DNA from: Paramoeba atlantica
Taxonomy: Eukaryota; Discosea
Direction of reading: 5' to 3'
DNA: 64,000 nt
NCBI GenBank assembly: GCA_977017575.1
Contig: CDRNVI010000051.1
Coordinates: forward strand, 248,001 to 312,000
Shown here: one piece after another, positions 40,296-49,787 of the stretch
Layout: each line of letters starts with the position of its first letter
How positions within the stretch are numbered: position 1 is the stretch's first letter
Made by a program: the position numbers and the translations under genes
The notes under the pieces: generated by a model
Told to the model about the DNA's origin: nothing
Database searches by the model: none
The model's input: the letters and a program-made list of their open reading frames with translations, nothing else

Positions 40296-40609
40296 GTAGG
40301 GCGGAGTCACGATTAATTTCTTTTGAAGTTAATAACTTTTTTTAGTAATACTGACCCCTCCGTTTAAGCGCACCGGTTAAACGAAAAAATGTTTTTTTTA
40401 GAAAACAAGGCGCCGTGAGTTTTGGAAAGGGAAGGCACGCAAGAGCTTAGACGTACAGAAACAGTATCTTTACGATTGGAAGGATTAGAGCTTTGCGAAT
40501 TTTAATTCCTCAGAGCCCAAAACAATTTTTTTTTTAGCCAGTCAGGTTGAGCCCTGAGTCCCAGCAAAATATGTAAAGCACTATGTACAAAAAAACAAAA
40601 TTTATTGAA
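40296..40609. other. Intergenic
   Basis: A possible degenerate terminal repeat of the TACTGT family lies at 40,348-40,385 (TACTGACCCCTCCGTTTAAG with an inverted GGTTAAACG). Otherwise AT-rich sequence up to the Merlin stop codon. Confidence 0.45.
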
Positions 40610-41827
40610 TTATAAACCGTCGTCAGAATCTCCACTAACGTCGCCGTCGCTACACGAACTCTCGCTGACTTCCTCCCATTCAGGATTTTCAGCCCCGTAG
40701 TGTAGCAGGACGCAGTTAAAAAGATTCTGCATCCGACATTGCCAAGCTTGGTCTCTACCCATGTGAGTAGCATCAAGCTTCACGCACTGAAGTGCAACAT
40801 TCCGCTGGAGTTGCAAAGGGGTGGCCCCGTAATTGTAATGTTGACGCTTAACCCAACCCTTTATGGTACCGTGGACGCCCTCCGAGTGGTTGGTATGATA
40901 CCCTTGATAGGTCATGAACTCCTTACTGTGGTTCACCGCGTAATGCCGGCAATACTCACCGAGGTTGGCGTACCTTTTCCAGCAATCGCTGACCACAGCA
41001 GTCCGCGCGCTGGCCAGATGCGGGAGAATGAAGGAATGCAGAGTTTCCAGGTCACGACGCTTTACCATCTTCCAATGGGTAAGATCCATTTTCCGACGCT
41101 CCTGCTCAGTTAGTGTTGCAAACCACCAACCCGGCTGGCGTTGTCGACGACGTCGGTTGTATTTCCGCTTACCAATGAACGTCTCGTCCACTTGGATTCG
41201 CGAAAAAGAGTGATCAAATTTGCGTTCTTGATCAAGCGCAGCCTCCCCGAGGTTACGCAAGATTTCCTCTACAACCTTTCTTCCGATACCACGGTTCCTG
41301 CAAATCTGTCCAGTGCATAAATGGTTAGCGATATCGGCCCACACCAAGAGAAGCATGCTCGGAGTCAGCAAAGTGCGCGTAGAAATATATGGAAGAAATC
41401 TGCTAACGTGCGCTCGGCAAGAATTCCGATAACCAGGTTCACGGTGCACACAAAGCCGCATCCGATCATTACCCGGGATGTCAACCATGAACTGGTTCCC
41501 ATGATTTGGGCATTCGGGGAGGGCAAACAGACCATGACACTTCATCCACTTCTCCGCATCATTCCCCTGAGGAATAGCGGCAACGCTTCGCCATAGCCTC
41601 ACGCAGGCGTATCCCGGACACCCCTTACAAATCGGCCGAAGCTCAAGATTTCGCCACGTACGGCGTGGTGTACCATTAGTTTCAACGAGGTCTGGCTGAG
41701 TCCCATCACGTTGATCACCACCCTGCCGATCATCCCGCCGTTGCGCAGTGTATTCGAAGGCCGCAAGAAACCGCGCAAACAACCTCTCGGCACCCTGAGA
41801 AAACAAATCCTCGTCCCCAGGATCCAT
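40610..41827 (-). CDS. Merlin/ISXO2-like transposase, intact
   Basis: This 405-residue frame is complete and free of stops. It has an N-terminal zinc-binding domain (CKGCPGYACVRLW, CPNHGNQF), a helical linker and an IS1595/IS1016-type catalytic domain: IQVDETFIGKRKYNRRRR (first Asp, about residue 212), AVVSDCWKRYANLGEY (second Asp, about 279), AVNHSKEF and HTNHSEGVHGTIKGWVKR (third position, about 314). It ends in an acidic Ser/Asp tail. Merlin enzymes move their DNA by cut-and-paste. The copy looks functional, and older relatives lie at 22,290 and 27,038. No terminal inverted repeats were recognised by eye. It lies on the same strand as the host genes. Confidence 0.9.
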   Translation of the reverse strand: MDPGDEDLFSQGAERLFARFLAAFEYTAQRRDDRQGGDQRDGTQPDLVETNGTPRRTWRNLELRPICKGCPGYACVRLWRSVAAIPQGNDAEKWMKCHGLFALPECPNHGNQFMVDIPGNDRMRLCVHREPGYRNSCRAHVSRFLPYISTRTLLTPSMLLLVWADIANHLCTGQICRNRGIGRKVVEEILRNLGEAALDQERKFDHSFSRIQVDETFIGKRKYNRRRRQRQPGWWFATLTEQERRKMDLTHWKMVKRRDLETLHSFILPHLASARTAVVSDCWKRYANLGEYCRHYAVNHSKEFMTYQGYHTNHSEGVHGTIKGWVKRQHYNYGATPLQLQRNVALQCVKLDATHMGRDQAWQCRMQNLFNCVLLHYGAENPEWEEVSESSCSDGDVSGDSDDGL

Positions 41828-41929
41828 AAAAGGTGAAAGTAGAAAAAAAGCCTTAAGGAAGCAAGATAATTCATACTAATTATTGCCTCTGGTCAATCCT
41901 GCGGAAGTAGCAGACAGAGGTTCTCAGTG

Positions 41930-42240
41930 CGCGACCCGCGCGCTGGAGCGCGAGGGTCGCAAAAAAATATAATTATGTCCCAGGGTTACGCCCACAGTTG
42001 GGCCTTGCTCGCAGACGTGGGCTTCGCTCACAGTTGGGCCTCTAGACAGGTAAACTAGGTGTCGCAGCCATTCCAGTCGGAGGGGAAAATATTTTTTGGG
42101 GAAATAAATTTTTTTTGTGGAAAAAATTGCATCCCCAGGGGGCACGTTCATTGAATGTTCAACGAACGGGCACTCAGTTCGTTGAAGACTCAACGAACGG
42201 GCACTCAGTTTGTTGAAGATTCAACGAACGTTCCCTCAAG
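41930..42240. repeat. Short hairpin and tandem repeats
   Basis: GCGACCCGCGCGC and GCGCGAGGGTCGC form a hairpin at 41,931-41,960. CAGTTGGGCC blocks repeat at 41,991 and 42,031. At 42,150-42,235 two and a half units of about 34 bp (TCAACGAACGGGCACTCAG, then TTCGTTGAAGAC) are arranged so that each unit is itself nearly palindromic. Confidence 0.75.
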
Positions 42241-42249
42241 CCGAAAACT

Positions 42250-42468
42250 ATGCCTAACGGTTGCCAAACACATACGATCACAATGCAAGATCGCTTGGAG
42301 ATTTGTCGCTCCCTTCTAAGTGTAAGTCAGCTATGCCGCAAATACGGAACAACAAGATGGACGATTATGAGGACGAAAAGCAAAGGTGAGGCTCACGTAA
42401 ATCGGGGGGACGGGATAGAAAACGGGAACGTGGTTTTAACAGCGAGCGTCAGTTGTGAAAATGTCTAA
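42250..42468 (+). pseudogene. HTH fragment, probably from a transposase
   Basis: This 72-residue frame begins MPNGCQTHTITMQDRLEICR and continues with SVSQLCRKYGTTRWTIMRTKS, which reads as a CENP-B/psq-type helix-turn-helix (MxDRLEI..., SVSxLxRKYGxxxxTIxRxK). This DNA-binding unit opens pogo/Tigger and related Tc1-superfamily transposases. No catalytic domain follows; the rest of the frame is not recognisable. It is a fragment. Confidence 0.5.
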
Positions 42469-43076
42469 CATTTTCTATTCTGCTATTTACCCTATAAATT
42501 AAAGGTGCGTTCCGAGTTTCAACTACTGTGCTACTGCTGCTGTGCTACTACTACGTGCTTAGTTACTCGTGTAATTGATTTTTTGGGACACTGGGTTTTT
42601 TTCCGCTGCGCTACTAACCACAACCAGTAAGCTTTTTCCCCTACCTGTGAGTATTTATGACATTATTTATTGACACTGTATATTGAAAATGGAAGAAGTG
42701 TGTGAGGAACTATGGGCGAGATAAATATAGTTTATTCTTCCCAACGGGAAAGCATGGTCGGGACCGTAATATAAAAAAAGGAAATTCGGGATAGAGGTGA
42801 CGTAGAGCGTTGTAGTGGGAAAGGGGTAAAGAAATAAATAAGATAGGTTTACGGGAGAAGGGGTGATTTTGGGATAAAAAAGGGGTAAGGCGTGAAGGTT
42901 GTGGGTGTGATCGTGATGTGCTTCTCTTTGTTTTGCGAGGGCAAAAGGATGCACATTTCTCTGTAAGCGAAAGCAACAGGGGAATGGACTGTAAAGAACG
43001 TGGAGAACCCTGTAAATCGTATTAGGAGGAATCCGAATACCATAAGATGCAGCGAGGCATCGCACTTAGGTATTTT
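42469..43076. other. Intergenic, 3' of TOP3
   Basis: A CTACTG-rich short repeat lies at 42,510-42,560. The minus-strand frame 42,667-43,065 is Tyr/Pro/Leu-rich without a domain and is likely the TOP3 3' untranslated region read by chance. Confidence 0.5.
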
Positions 43077-46000
43077 TTACCCATCTTCCCACTTGAAAAA
43101 AGTACAGCGCGAGGGATCACCCATACGCCGCGCACAGGCGTAGAATGCCCTCCCTGCCGTTCCGGTCTGCTTTGACACAAATCGTGTTGCAGGACGCTCG
43201 CACTCGCAGCATACGTCCCGGGACTTTTTGCTTGTTTTTTTCTCTGATTTCGGCTTGGGCTTTGCTGCGGTTTCTTTTCTTGCCCTTTTTGGTCTCCGTG
43301 TACTGGTTTCCGTTGTCGTCGTAGGAGAGGATCCGTGTTCACCCGACGTAAAGTTTTGTCCTCCAATTTCTGTATTTCTGCCCTCGTAGTGGTTTATTCG
43401 AGCATCGGTGTGAGATGCTCTCGAATTTTCTCTCCCCATGCTGTTTATAGTGGGCGTCTGGGGTGCAGCACGAGAAATAGTATGGAATCCTTCGCGCGCT
43501 ACCTCTTGCCCCGTGTTGGTTTGGTTTCCATTTATCCCATGTCTTTGTACCTTTCCTCTACGTTGAAAACTCAAATATGGCGCTATCTCAGGGGTACACC
43601 ACAGGCAGAGCTCCACGACGGGTTCCAGCCCCATCGGGGGACGGCCCCCGTGTTGAACAAAATCAACACGAACGTGTTGAGATTGCTGACATCGACGACA
43701 GCGCACGGCAGGCTCAATGACTGAGATTTCCCATCCCTGCGGTAACATCACAAAATACGCACACTGGGAGCATCGAAGCGTTGGGGTCGAGAGTGCATTT
43801 TGGTTCCCTTGATTTGGAGGAGACGCCGAGAGTGTAACCTTTCCTCCCTCACAGTACTCACAAGAACGAACTACGCTCGCGGCTCGTGGGGCTAGCGCAC
43901 ATTTCGTAGCTGCTGGACATTGAAAACAGCGCATCGTGTCGGCATGGGGGGAACTATTGAGAAACTCATCCGGGGGATTGGCAAAACAGTACGTGCAGAG
44001 ATAATGCGAAGTATTCTTCTCCGTGTTGGTGACTTGTATTACGGGAAACTGGCATAAGGGACAAATGTGATTCGAGGGTCGAAAAAGGCCATGCGGCGGG
44101 AGAGGAAGACGGAGTGCACAAGTTTTGCACCATCCCACACGCTCGACGCGCGGTTCCCGGGTCTCAAAAACGACAACTGGGGTGCGCTGGCAGGAGCCAC
44201 ACAGCCCAAGCGTCAGAAGCTCCCGCATCCCGGTTACTGTTTTCGAGGGAAAGTAATGCGAAACCGAACGGACTAAAATATTCGCATGAGATTGGACGTA
44301 TAAAAAGATTTCCTTGTATTGTGCCACGGCGGCTTGAATTACCTCGGTCTTGGACTTACGTCCAGCGGCGATGAGCGCAAGATCGGCTTCCATGTTCGAA
44401 CGGATGTACGGTAGCAGAAGGTCGTTTAACTCCAGCGAGGTGTACGCGTTGGTTAGCGCCAGACCCAGCTGGGTGGGCACAAAGAGCCCGGTAGGTTCGC
44501 GATTCACATAGTTCCGATCTTGTATGGTCTGGATATGAGTCGCAATCGTGGCGTCGGTGCCAATCCCGTGGGCGTCCATAAGGGAAATCAAGTCCACTTC
44601 GGAGAGTAAATTTGGTGGGGTCGTTTTTCCGGCTACGACTTCAAACCGGTCCGGTTTAAAACGGTCCCCCAGGGCTAATGGGGGAAGGGTACGGTCTTGC
44701 CATTTAGCGTACCGAAACACCTCCAGCCAGTGGGCTTCCTGGACGCAAAGCCCTCGTGCGGAGAATCTCTCCTCTCCGAGTTTCACATGAAGCAAAGTTT
44801 CGGCTCCAATCGCATCTGGACTGCATACGGCAAGAAAATGCCGTGCAATTAACTCGTAGAATTTGTATTTCTCGTCGTTGGTGTCATCGCGAGCGAGGCT
44901 TTTTAAAGGATGAATCGGAGGGTGGGCTTTATCGTCATGGGACCCGGCTCGTGGGCGGGTGTAGGTGGATTGCAGCAGCCGCTGGGCATAGGCCCCCCAT
45001 GGATTGCTGGATGGGGTTTGTACTTGGATAAAGTCACGAAGCTCCTCATTACTCGCGGAGAAAGAGTCTGTCTCAGTACGGGGGTAGGAAATAAACCCCT
45101 CCTGGTACAGGGACTCGGCGAGAGCCATGCAGCGAGTGGAGTTCATGTGCAGATGTCGTGAGGCGAGTTTTTGCAGCTCCACGGTGGCGAGCGGGACGGG
45201 ACGGAGTTTGCGTGTGGTTTTTGGGTGAACTTGTGTTACTTCTGCGCTAACATGGGAGAGGAGGATCTCGATGTCTTCGGTAGAGGCATCCGATGTGAGC
45301 GTTCTTGCACTATCGCGACCTGGTTGTTCGGCAGAAGAATCCAAAACACTGAGCACATAAAATAAGTTCACAGCCATCTCATCAAAAAGAACACCTCTAG
45401 ACCACCTAAATTCTACATTCTGGAACTCGAAAGCTATTTTCCAGAAAGCCTCCTCGACAAAAGATTCACGCTCGTGATGACGGTGAACAATGAATCCAAG
45501 AGTCGGGAACTGACACGGACCGTAGCTGACTAAATCTGGCAGCCCTTCAAACCTCTCACGCAGCTTTAGCGTTTGAAACCGCGTAAAAGCGGCACCAATA
45601 CGCAAATCAATCTCCGAACGTGCCTGGGCAGCATCGGAAAGCCGTACGTCCGGCTCTACCAAGTGGTTCAGTGCATATACAATCTCCGTTTTACGTAAAC
45701 TACTAAACTTAGCGCGTTTGATCCTTAGCCGGGGGTTCGCCCGGGTACAAACTTCCACGACCTCAAACGCAATATTCTCTCCCTCTCGATCACAATCCAG
45801 CCAGCACACCAGCACGGTGGCCTTTGTCGCGACCTGGGTTAAGTGCCTCGCGACGTCCTCAGCGTCTCGTTTCACACTTTTTTGTAGTGGTCGGGCAAAC
45901 AGCTCAACAACAGGCAACTTTTTCCATCCTTGCGCCTTTGTGGCGGCATCAAAGTCAGTCTCCATCATGTGACCAGCAACGCTGGTAACGAGCATGTGGA

Positions 46001-46187
46001 TTTTTTGATTTCTACGCCCCTCTTCGCGAGATCCACTCGCAGAGGAGCCCGATAAAGAATAATCAAACTCTAGCAGCGGATTAAATCGCGCGCAGGTGCG
46101 GGAGCTTCGAAAATGGGACCCGGCGAGCAGGTGAGTGAGCTCCCGAGCAACGCTGGGTTTCTCTGCTACGTGTAGCCACGTCTCCAT
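43077..46187 (-). CDS. TOP3A: DNA topoisomerase III alpha
   Basis: This type IA topoisomerase relaxes and decatenates single-stranded links and, with a RecQ helicase and RMI1, dissolves double Holliday junctions. The 1,036-residue protein opens with the TOPRIM fold (LHVAEKPSVARELT; VCWLDCDREGENIAFEV, about residues 125-140), then DLRIGAAFTRFQTL, SYGPCQFPTLGF, the active-site Tyr in GFISYPRTETDSF (about 367), AHPPIHPLKS and LMDAHGIGTDATIATH. The C-terminus has several Cys4-type zinc fingers and ends with a GRF-type finger (CCECERPATRFV, FFKWEDG), as in animal TOP3A. A basic Lys-rich linker precedes that finger. Length is close to human TOP3A (1,001). Start is the first ATG. PI4K lies 449 bp upstream. 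Confidence 0.95.
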   Translation of the reverse strand: METWLHVAEKPSVARELTHLLAGSHFRSSRTCARFNPLLEFDYSLSGSSASGSREEGRRNQKIHMLVTSVAGHMMETDFDAATKAQGWKKLPVVELFARPLQKSVKRDAEDVARHLTQVATKATVLVCWLDCDREGENIAFEVVEVCTRANPRLRIKRAKFSSLRKTEIVYALNHLVEPDVRLSDAAQARSEIDLRIGAAFTRFQTLKLRERFEGLPDLVSYGPCQFPTLGFIVHRHHERESFVEEAFWKIAFEFQNVEFRWSRGVLFDEMAVNLFYVLSVLDSSAEQPGRDSARTLTSDASTEDIEILLSHVSAEVTQVHPKTTRKLRPVPLATVELQKLASRHLHMNSTRCMALAESLYQEGFISYPRTETDSFSASNEELRDFIQVQTPSSNPWGAYAQRLLQSTYTRPRAGSHDDKAHPPIHPLKSLARDDTNDEKYKFYELIARHFLAVCSPDAIGAETLLHVKLGEERFSARGLCVQEAHWLEVFRYAKWQDRTLPPLALGDRFKPDRFEVVAGKTTPPNLLSEVDLISLMDAHGIGTDATIATHIQTIQDRNYVNREPTGLFVPTQLGLALTNAYTSLELNDLLLPYIRSNMEADLALIAAGRKSKTEVIQAAVAQYKEIFLYVQSHANILVRSVSHYFPSKTVTGMRELLTLGLCGSCQRTPVVVFETREPRVERVGWCKTCALRLPLPPHGLFRPSNHICPLCQFPVIQVTNTEKNTSHYLCTYCFANPPDEFLNSSPHADTMRCFQCPAATKCALAPRAASVVRSCEYCEGGKVTLSASPPNQGNQNALSTPTLRCSQCAYFVMLPQGWEISVIEPAVRCRRCQQSQHVRVDFVQHGGRPPMGLEPVVELCLWCTPEIAPYLSFQRRGKVQRHGINGNQTNTGQEVAREGFHTISRAAPQTPTINSMGRENSRASHTDARINHYEGRNTEIGGQNFTSGEHGSSPTTTTETSTRRPKRARKETAAKPKPKSEKKTSKKSRDVCCECERPATRFVSKQTGTAGRAFYACARRMGDPSRCTFFKWEDG

Positions 46188-46636
46188 GGGGGTATAGAGT
46201 TATTCAATGCACCCAAATGTGTGTTCTACTATATTTTTAATAGACACAGCAAGTTGGGAGGCTGGTCAAATCGGCGGAGAATGTGGCCAGAACTCATAGA
46301 AAGTGTAGCGCGATCGAGTAAAGTGAGAGACGAACTACCGGAGAGTATTGAGAAAAAGAAGGAGCGATGACGGGGGTCTGGGGAGTCATAGAAAAATAGT
46401 TGCGTAAGTAACTTGAACTAAAGAGTTTGCTCGATGCCGAATGTGAGAGTGACAGAAAAACAGGGTAAAATAACGCGTGGTGTCTGTATTTTTATTATTT
46501 CTTTATTACTCTATTTTAATATCCTTAGTTTTATTACCCTATTACTTGGCACATTTTCTAAGGCCACGAAATTCGTCCTCCATGATTCCATCAAGAGCAA
46601 CACCTACCCGGCGATTCAATTCCCTGCTCCACGCTA

Positions 46637-49243
46637 CTAGTGCAATATTCCATTCTGCAAGCGCTGAAAAGCATCATACGAGCGTGTCCTCCAGTTATCC
46701 ATGCTACACTCGACCAAATCCTTAACGGCTTGCATCAGCTGATCCTCCGAAAGCGAGAGCAGCGCACGACGCCGCAATCCCTGGGCCGCAACCCACGGAT
46801 CCTCACCCACACACGGCAGACACTGCGGATCGGTCATCTCCACAAGCGAGGCAATCCGCTCAATCTGGGGACGCAAATGCCGTAACCCCAAATACAACAA
46901 CAACTGAAACAGCAGAAACCCATCGGTGCCCATCACCTCGATATACTCCTGCGGAAGTTTAAACGGTCCGGATTCAAAATTCCATCCCCCGGGACTTGTG
47001 GTTAAGCAATACCCAAAATCAATATGCACCACGGTGCCATCCGCGCATAACAAAATATTCCCATTATGCCGGTCCCGGACTTGTAACAAATACCCCACCA
47101 GGGAGTAGGCCGCACAGCTTTCGGTAAAATTCTGCTGTGCTTTTTTAAAGCGGTCCCCCCGAGGGTTCCCATACACCTTTTCAAAGTGTTGCCGTAGACG
47201 AGGAGCGCCCCCGTCCCCCTCCCCGCTCTCCACATAGGCCCGTTTTACCCCATCCATGCTGGTGGCGTCCCTCACGCAGGTGAGGAGCCCGCAGCGGGGG
47301 CCCACCACCAGGATGTCGTAGGGGAGGAGCCGCAGCGGGAGCGCGGCCTCCCGCCACACCGCGGCGAGGGTCCCGATGAGTTGCATCGCGAACAGCTCCT
47401 GCAGCAGCGCGTCCCCGGACTTCACAATGTAGCTGCGGAGGGACCAGCCGGGGAGGTGGCTGTAGGGGGACTGGAAGCGGAGGGCGGCCTGCCGTCGCGA
47501 CCAGGGGAGGGGGGAGGGGTTGGGGTTGTGGTTGTAATCATTTCGATTCTTTTTGGTCTCATGGGACGAAGAACCACTTTGGGGGCTATGGTTGCTGTTG
47601 TTATTTTTGTTGTTGTAATCATTTTGACTCCTTTTGGTATCATGGGATGAAGAACCACTTCGGTGGTTATTGCTGTTGTTGTTATTGTTTTGATTCCCTT
47701 TGGTATCATGGGATGAAGAACCGTTTTGGTGGCTATTGTTGTTTTCATTCCTTTTGGTCTCATGGGATGAAGTACCACTTATGTGGCTATTTTCATTTTT
47801 GTTGTTGTTGCTGTTGTTGTCATTGTAGTGATGGTGATGATAGGAGGTTGATGAGGAAGAGGAGGAGGAGAGATAATGAGAGAGAGGTTCGATGATGGGG
47901 AGGGGGGTTGTTGGGGTGAGAGGGGTTGGATGCGTTTTTTGTGGCTGTTGCGCTGTGGATGTATCGGGGATAGGTGTTGCTGGGGATGGTTCTTCTTGTG
48001 TAGGTGAGCTGTTCTCACGTACAGGTACGCCGTTGTCTTGTACAGGGTTGCTTGCTAAAATGTTGTCCTCCAACTGTGCGGGAGAAATTTCGCCCAGGGT
48101 TCTGGATGTGTCCACTTGCATCTCAACTAACACTTCATATGGCGTTCGACTTCGTGTATTGAATATATTTCCCCCTTGAGGAACAACGCGGAGGACGCGA
48201 TGGAGTGGCGAGCTAGGGATTGAAATAGGGAGCAATAAGGCATCCTGCACAGTAAATTGACCCACCGTGGGTCGTATGAAATCATTCAGAGTGTCGAGCA
48301 TGTGCGTCATTGTGCTTTGCTGCTCCTGGGGGGAGCTACTGTGTGCTAAACATCGTGAAATGCGAGCAAGCGATTCAAGAAAAAAGAACGTCCGACGTTG
48401 TACCGTATTTGGAACTGCTACTGATGCTATGCGCAACACTCTATCGAGTCTGCGCCGGATTTCTGTGTCGTTTGGATGAAACTCCATAACAGTTCGCGTC
48501 AGAAGAATCATACGCATACATAAATAAGGCGATGTGGAGCACGTAGATTCTAGAAATCCTAATATCCATTCATGTGCTGCGTCCGCTTCCGCATGGTTAC
48601 TGGAAGGAGAATTCACCAACAGGTAGATCATAGTAGGGAGAAACCAATGAACGGTATCATAGTCCGTCTGATTTCCGTCATCGCTGAAAGATGTGGAAAG
48701 AATGCCCAGATTCCCTCCATTATTTGGAAGGGAGTGCAATTTTAAAAAGGGAGGTGATAATGGAGAAATACCAATCTTTTCGGAAATCATTTCCTCTGGA
48801 TCGATTTCGGCACGACGTGGAAAACCCATGTGCTCTGGTGGGTTGGAATTTACATCTTCCTTTGGCTCTAAAACATTCAGCTGTGTATCAGCTGAAATGC
48901 TGGATCGCTTAATGCGAGATCCAGCTAGATTAGTCTTTGTAGAACCCCCTCCAGAGCCCAAGAAAAAACTCTCGGAAAGAGATATTTGCCTCGGGTTATC
49001 ATGCCGCACTTTGTTCAAGCGATCGACACCGCCAAGTGAAACAATCGAATACTTTTTATTCCACTTCCTTGCGTTTCTGTGATTCGTTTTTAACACTTTT
49101 ACGTGTGTTTCGGGAGGTCCCGCCACTGCCTGAAAGGATTCATCTATTTCCGCGTTGACATCATCAGGAAGCCTTGGAGAAGAAACACCGACACGAAGCT
49201 CGGTTAACCAACGCCACAAGTTGTGTGCTCCCGCGGGCTCCAT
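46637..49243 (-). CDS. Phosphatidylinositol 4-kinase, type III beta-like
   Basis: The protein makes PI4P, mainly at the Golgi. From the ATG at 49,243 it has 868 residues (a GTG extends the frame by five codons). The last 270 residues are the PI3/4-kinase domain: WSLRSYIVKSGDALLQELFA (the VKxGDDLRQE block with the ATP-binding Lys), LRLLPYDILVVGPRCG, QNFTESCAAYSLVGYLLQ, catalytic loop VRDRHNGNILL (about 725-735), HIDFGYCL with the DFG Asp (about 743) and FKLPQEYIEVMG. These match PI4KB/PIK1, not PI4KA. Ahead of the kinase, about residues 450-580, is an Asn/Ser/His-rich tract with about four SGSSSHETK-type repeats. The N-terminal part contains a helical region that may be the lipid-kinase-unique domain. 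Confidence 0.92.
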   Translation of the reverse strand: MEPAGAHNLWRWLTELRVGVSSPRLPDDVNAEIDESFQAVAGPPETHVKVLKTNHRNARKWNKKYSIVSLGGVDRLNKVRHDNPRQISLSESFFLGSGGGSTKTNLAGSRIKRSSISADTQLNVLEPKEDVNSNPPEHMGFPRRAEIDPEEMISEKIGISPLSPPFLKLHSLPNNGGNLGILSTSFSDDGNQTDYDTVHWFLPTMIYLLVNSPSSNHAEADAAHEWILGFLESTCSTSPYLCMRMILLTRTVMEFHPNDTEIRRRLDRVLRIASVAVPNTVQRRTFFFLESLARISRCLAHSSSPQEQQSTMTHMLDTLNDFIRPTVGQFTVQDALLLPISIPSSPLHRVLRVVPQGGNIFNTRSRTPYEVLVEMQVDTSRTLGEISPAQLEDNILASNPVQDNGVPVRENSSPTQEEPSPATPIPDTSTAQQPQKTHPTPLTPTTPLPIIEPLSHYLSSSSSSSTSYHHHHYNDNNSNNNKNENSHISGTSSHETKRNENNNSHQNGSSSHDTKGNQNNNNNSNNHRSGSSSHDTKRSQNDYNNKNNNSNHSPQSGSSSHETKKNRNDYNHNPNPSPLPWSRRQAALRFQSPYSHLPGWSLRSYIVKSGDALLQELFAMQLIGTLAAVWREAALPLRLLPYDILVVGPRCGLLTCVRDATSMDGVKRAYVESGEGDGGAPRLRQHFEKVYGNPRGDRFKKAQQNFTESCAAYSLVGYLLQVRDRHNGNILLCADGTVVHIDFGYCLTTSPGGWNFESGPFKLPQEYIEVMGTDGFLLFQLLLYLGLRHLRPQIERIASLVEMTDPQCLPCVGEDPWVAAQGLRRRALLSLSEDQLMQAVKDLVECSMDNWRTRSYDAFQRLQNGILH

Positions 49244-49787
49244 GTAACCCCTTACCACCGAATGCCTACACGCATGTGATATTCATGAGGGGCTTCGTAA
49301 AAAAGCACTTTTTTAAATCTCCTAAAGATTGAAGAAAGGGTGAAAAAACTGGCTGAAAAAACATCTAACGTTCTTAGTTAAGAGAAATAATTAAATTTCT
49401 AAAGCCAACGAATCATGAAATCAGTGAAACCGATTCTTTAATCCCCAGTAAAGATCTGCAAAAAGACGTCTTGAAGTACTGTTTCCACATGGAGGGCCCA
49501 GGTGCAATTTCATGTGATCTCCTTTGATCCCGCGAGCCTTGGAAGAGTTTCACGTGATTTCTCATGGCATAAATGCTGTGAATGAAAAAAATAGTTTTTT
49601 TCAAAACACTACGTGACTTCAGGGCTTCCCCGACAATTGAGTGCTACCTGAAGTTCTCTCTTTAGCCGAAGTATTCAACACGCAATGCTGTAGCACTGTA
49701 CTGCTGTAGTTGTACTGTACAGTTGTAGTACTGTACTAGAAAGGCGCATGGAAATAGGTAAGACATTATGTTCAATATGTGCAATTC
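49244..49787. other. Intergenic
   Basis: No gene. On the minus strand, 49,295-49,330 reads as a pyrimidine tract ending in CAATCTTTAG about 60 bp ahead of the PI4K ATG, which would suit a splice acceptor (possibly for trans-splicing). Short TGTAGTACTGTAC repeats lie at 49,685-49,740. Confidence 0.4.

Noticed and set aside
42667-43065. 132-codon minus-strand frame after TOP3
   Set aside because: AT-rich, Tyr/Leu/Pro-biased, with no domain; likely 3' untranslated sequence.
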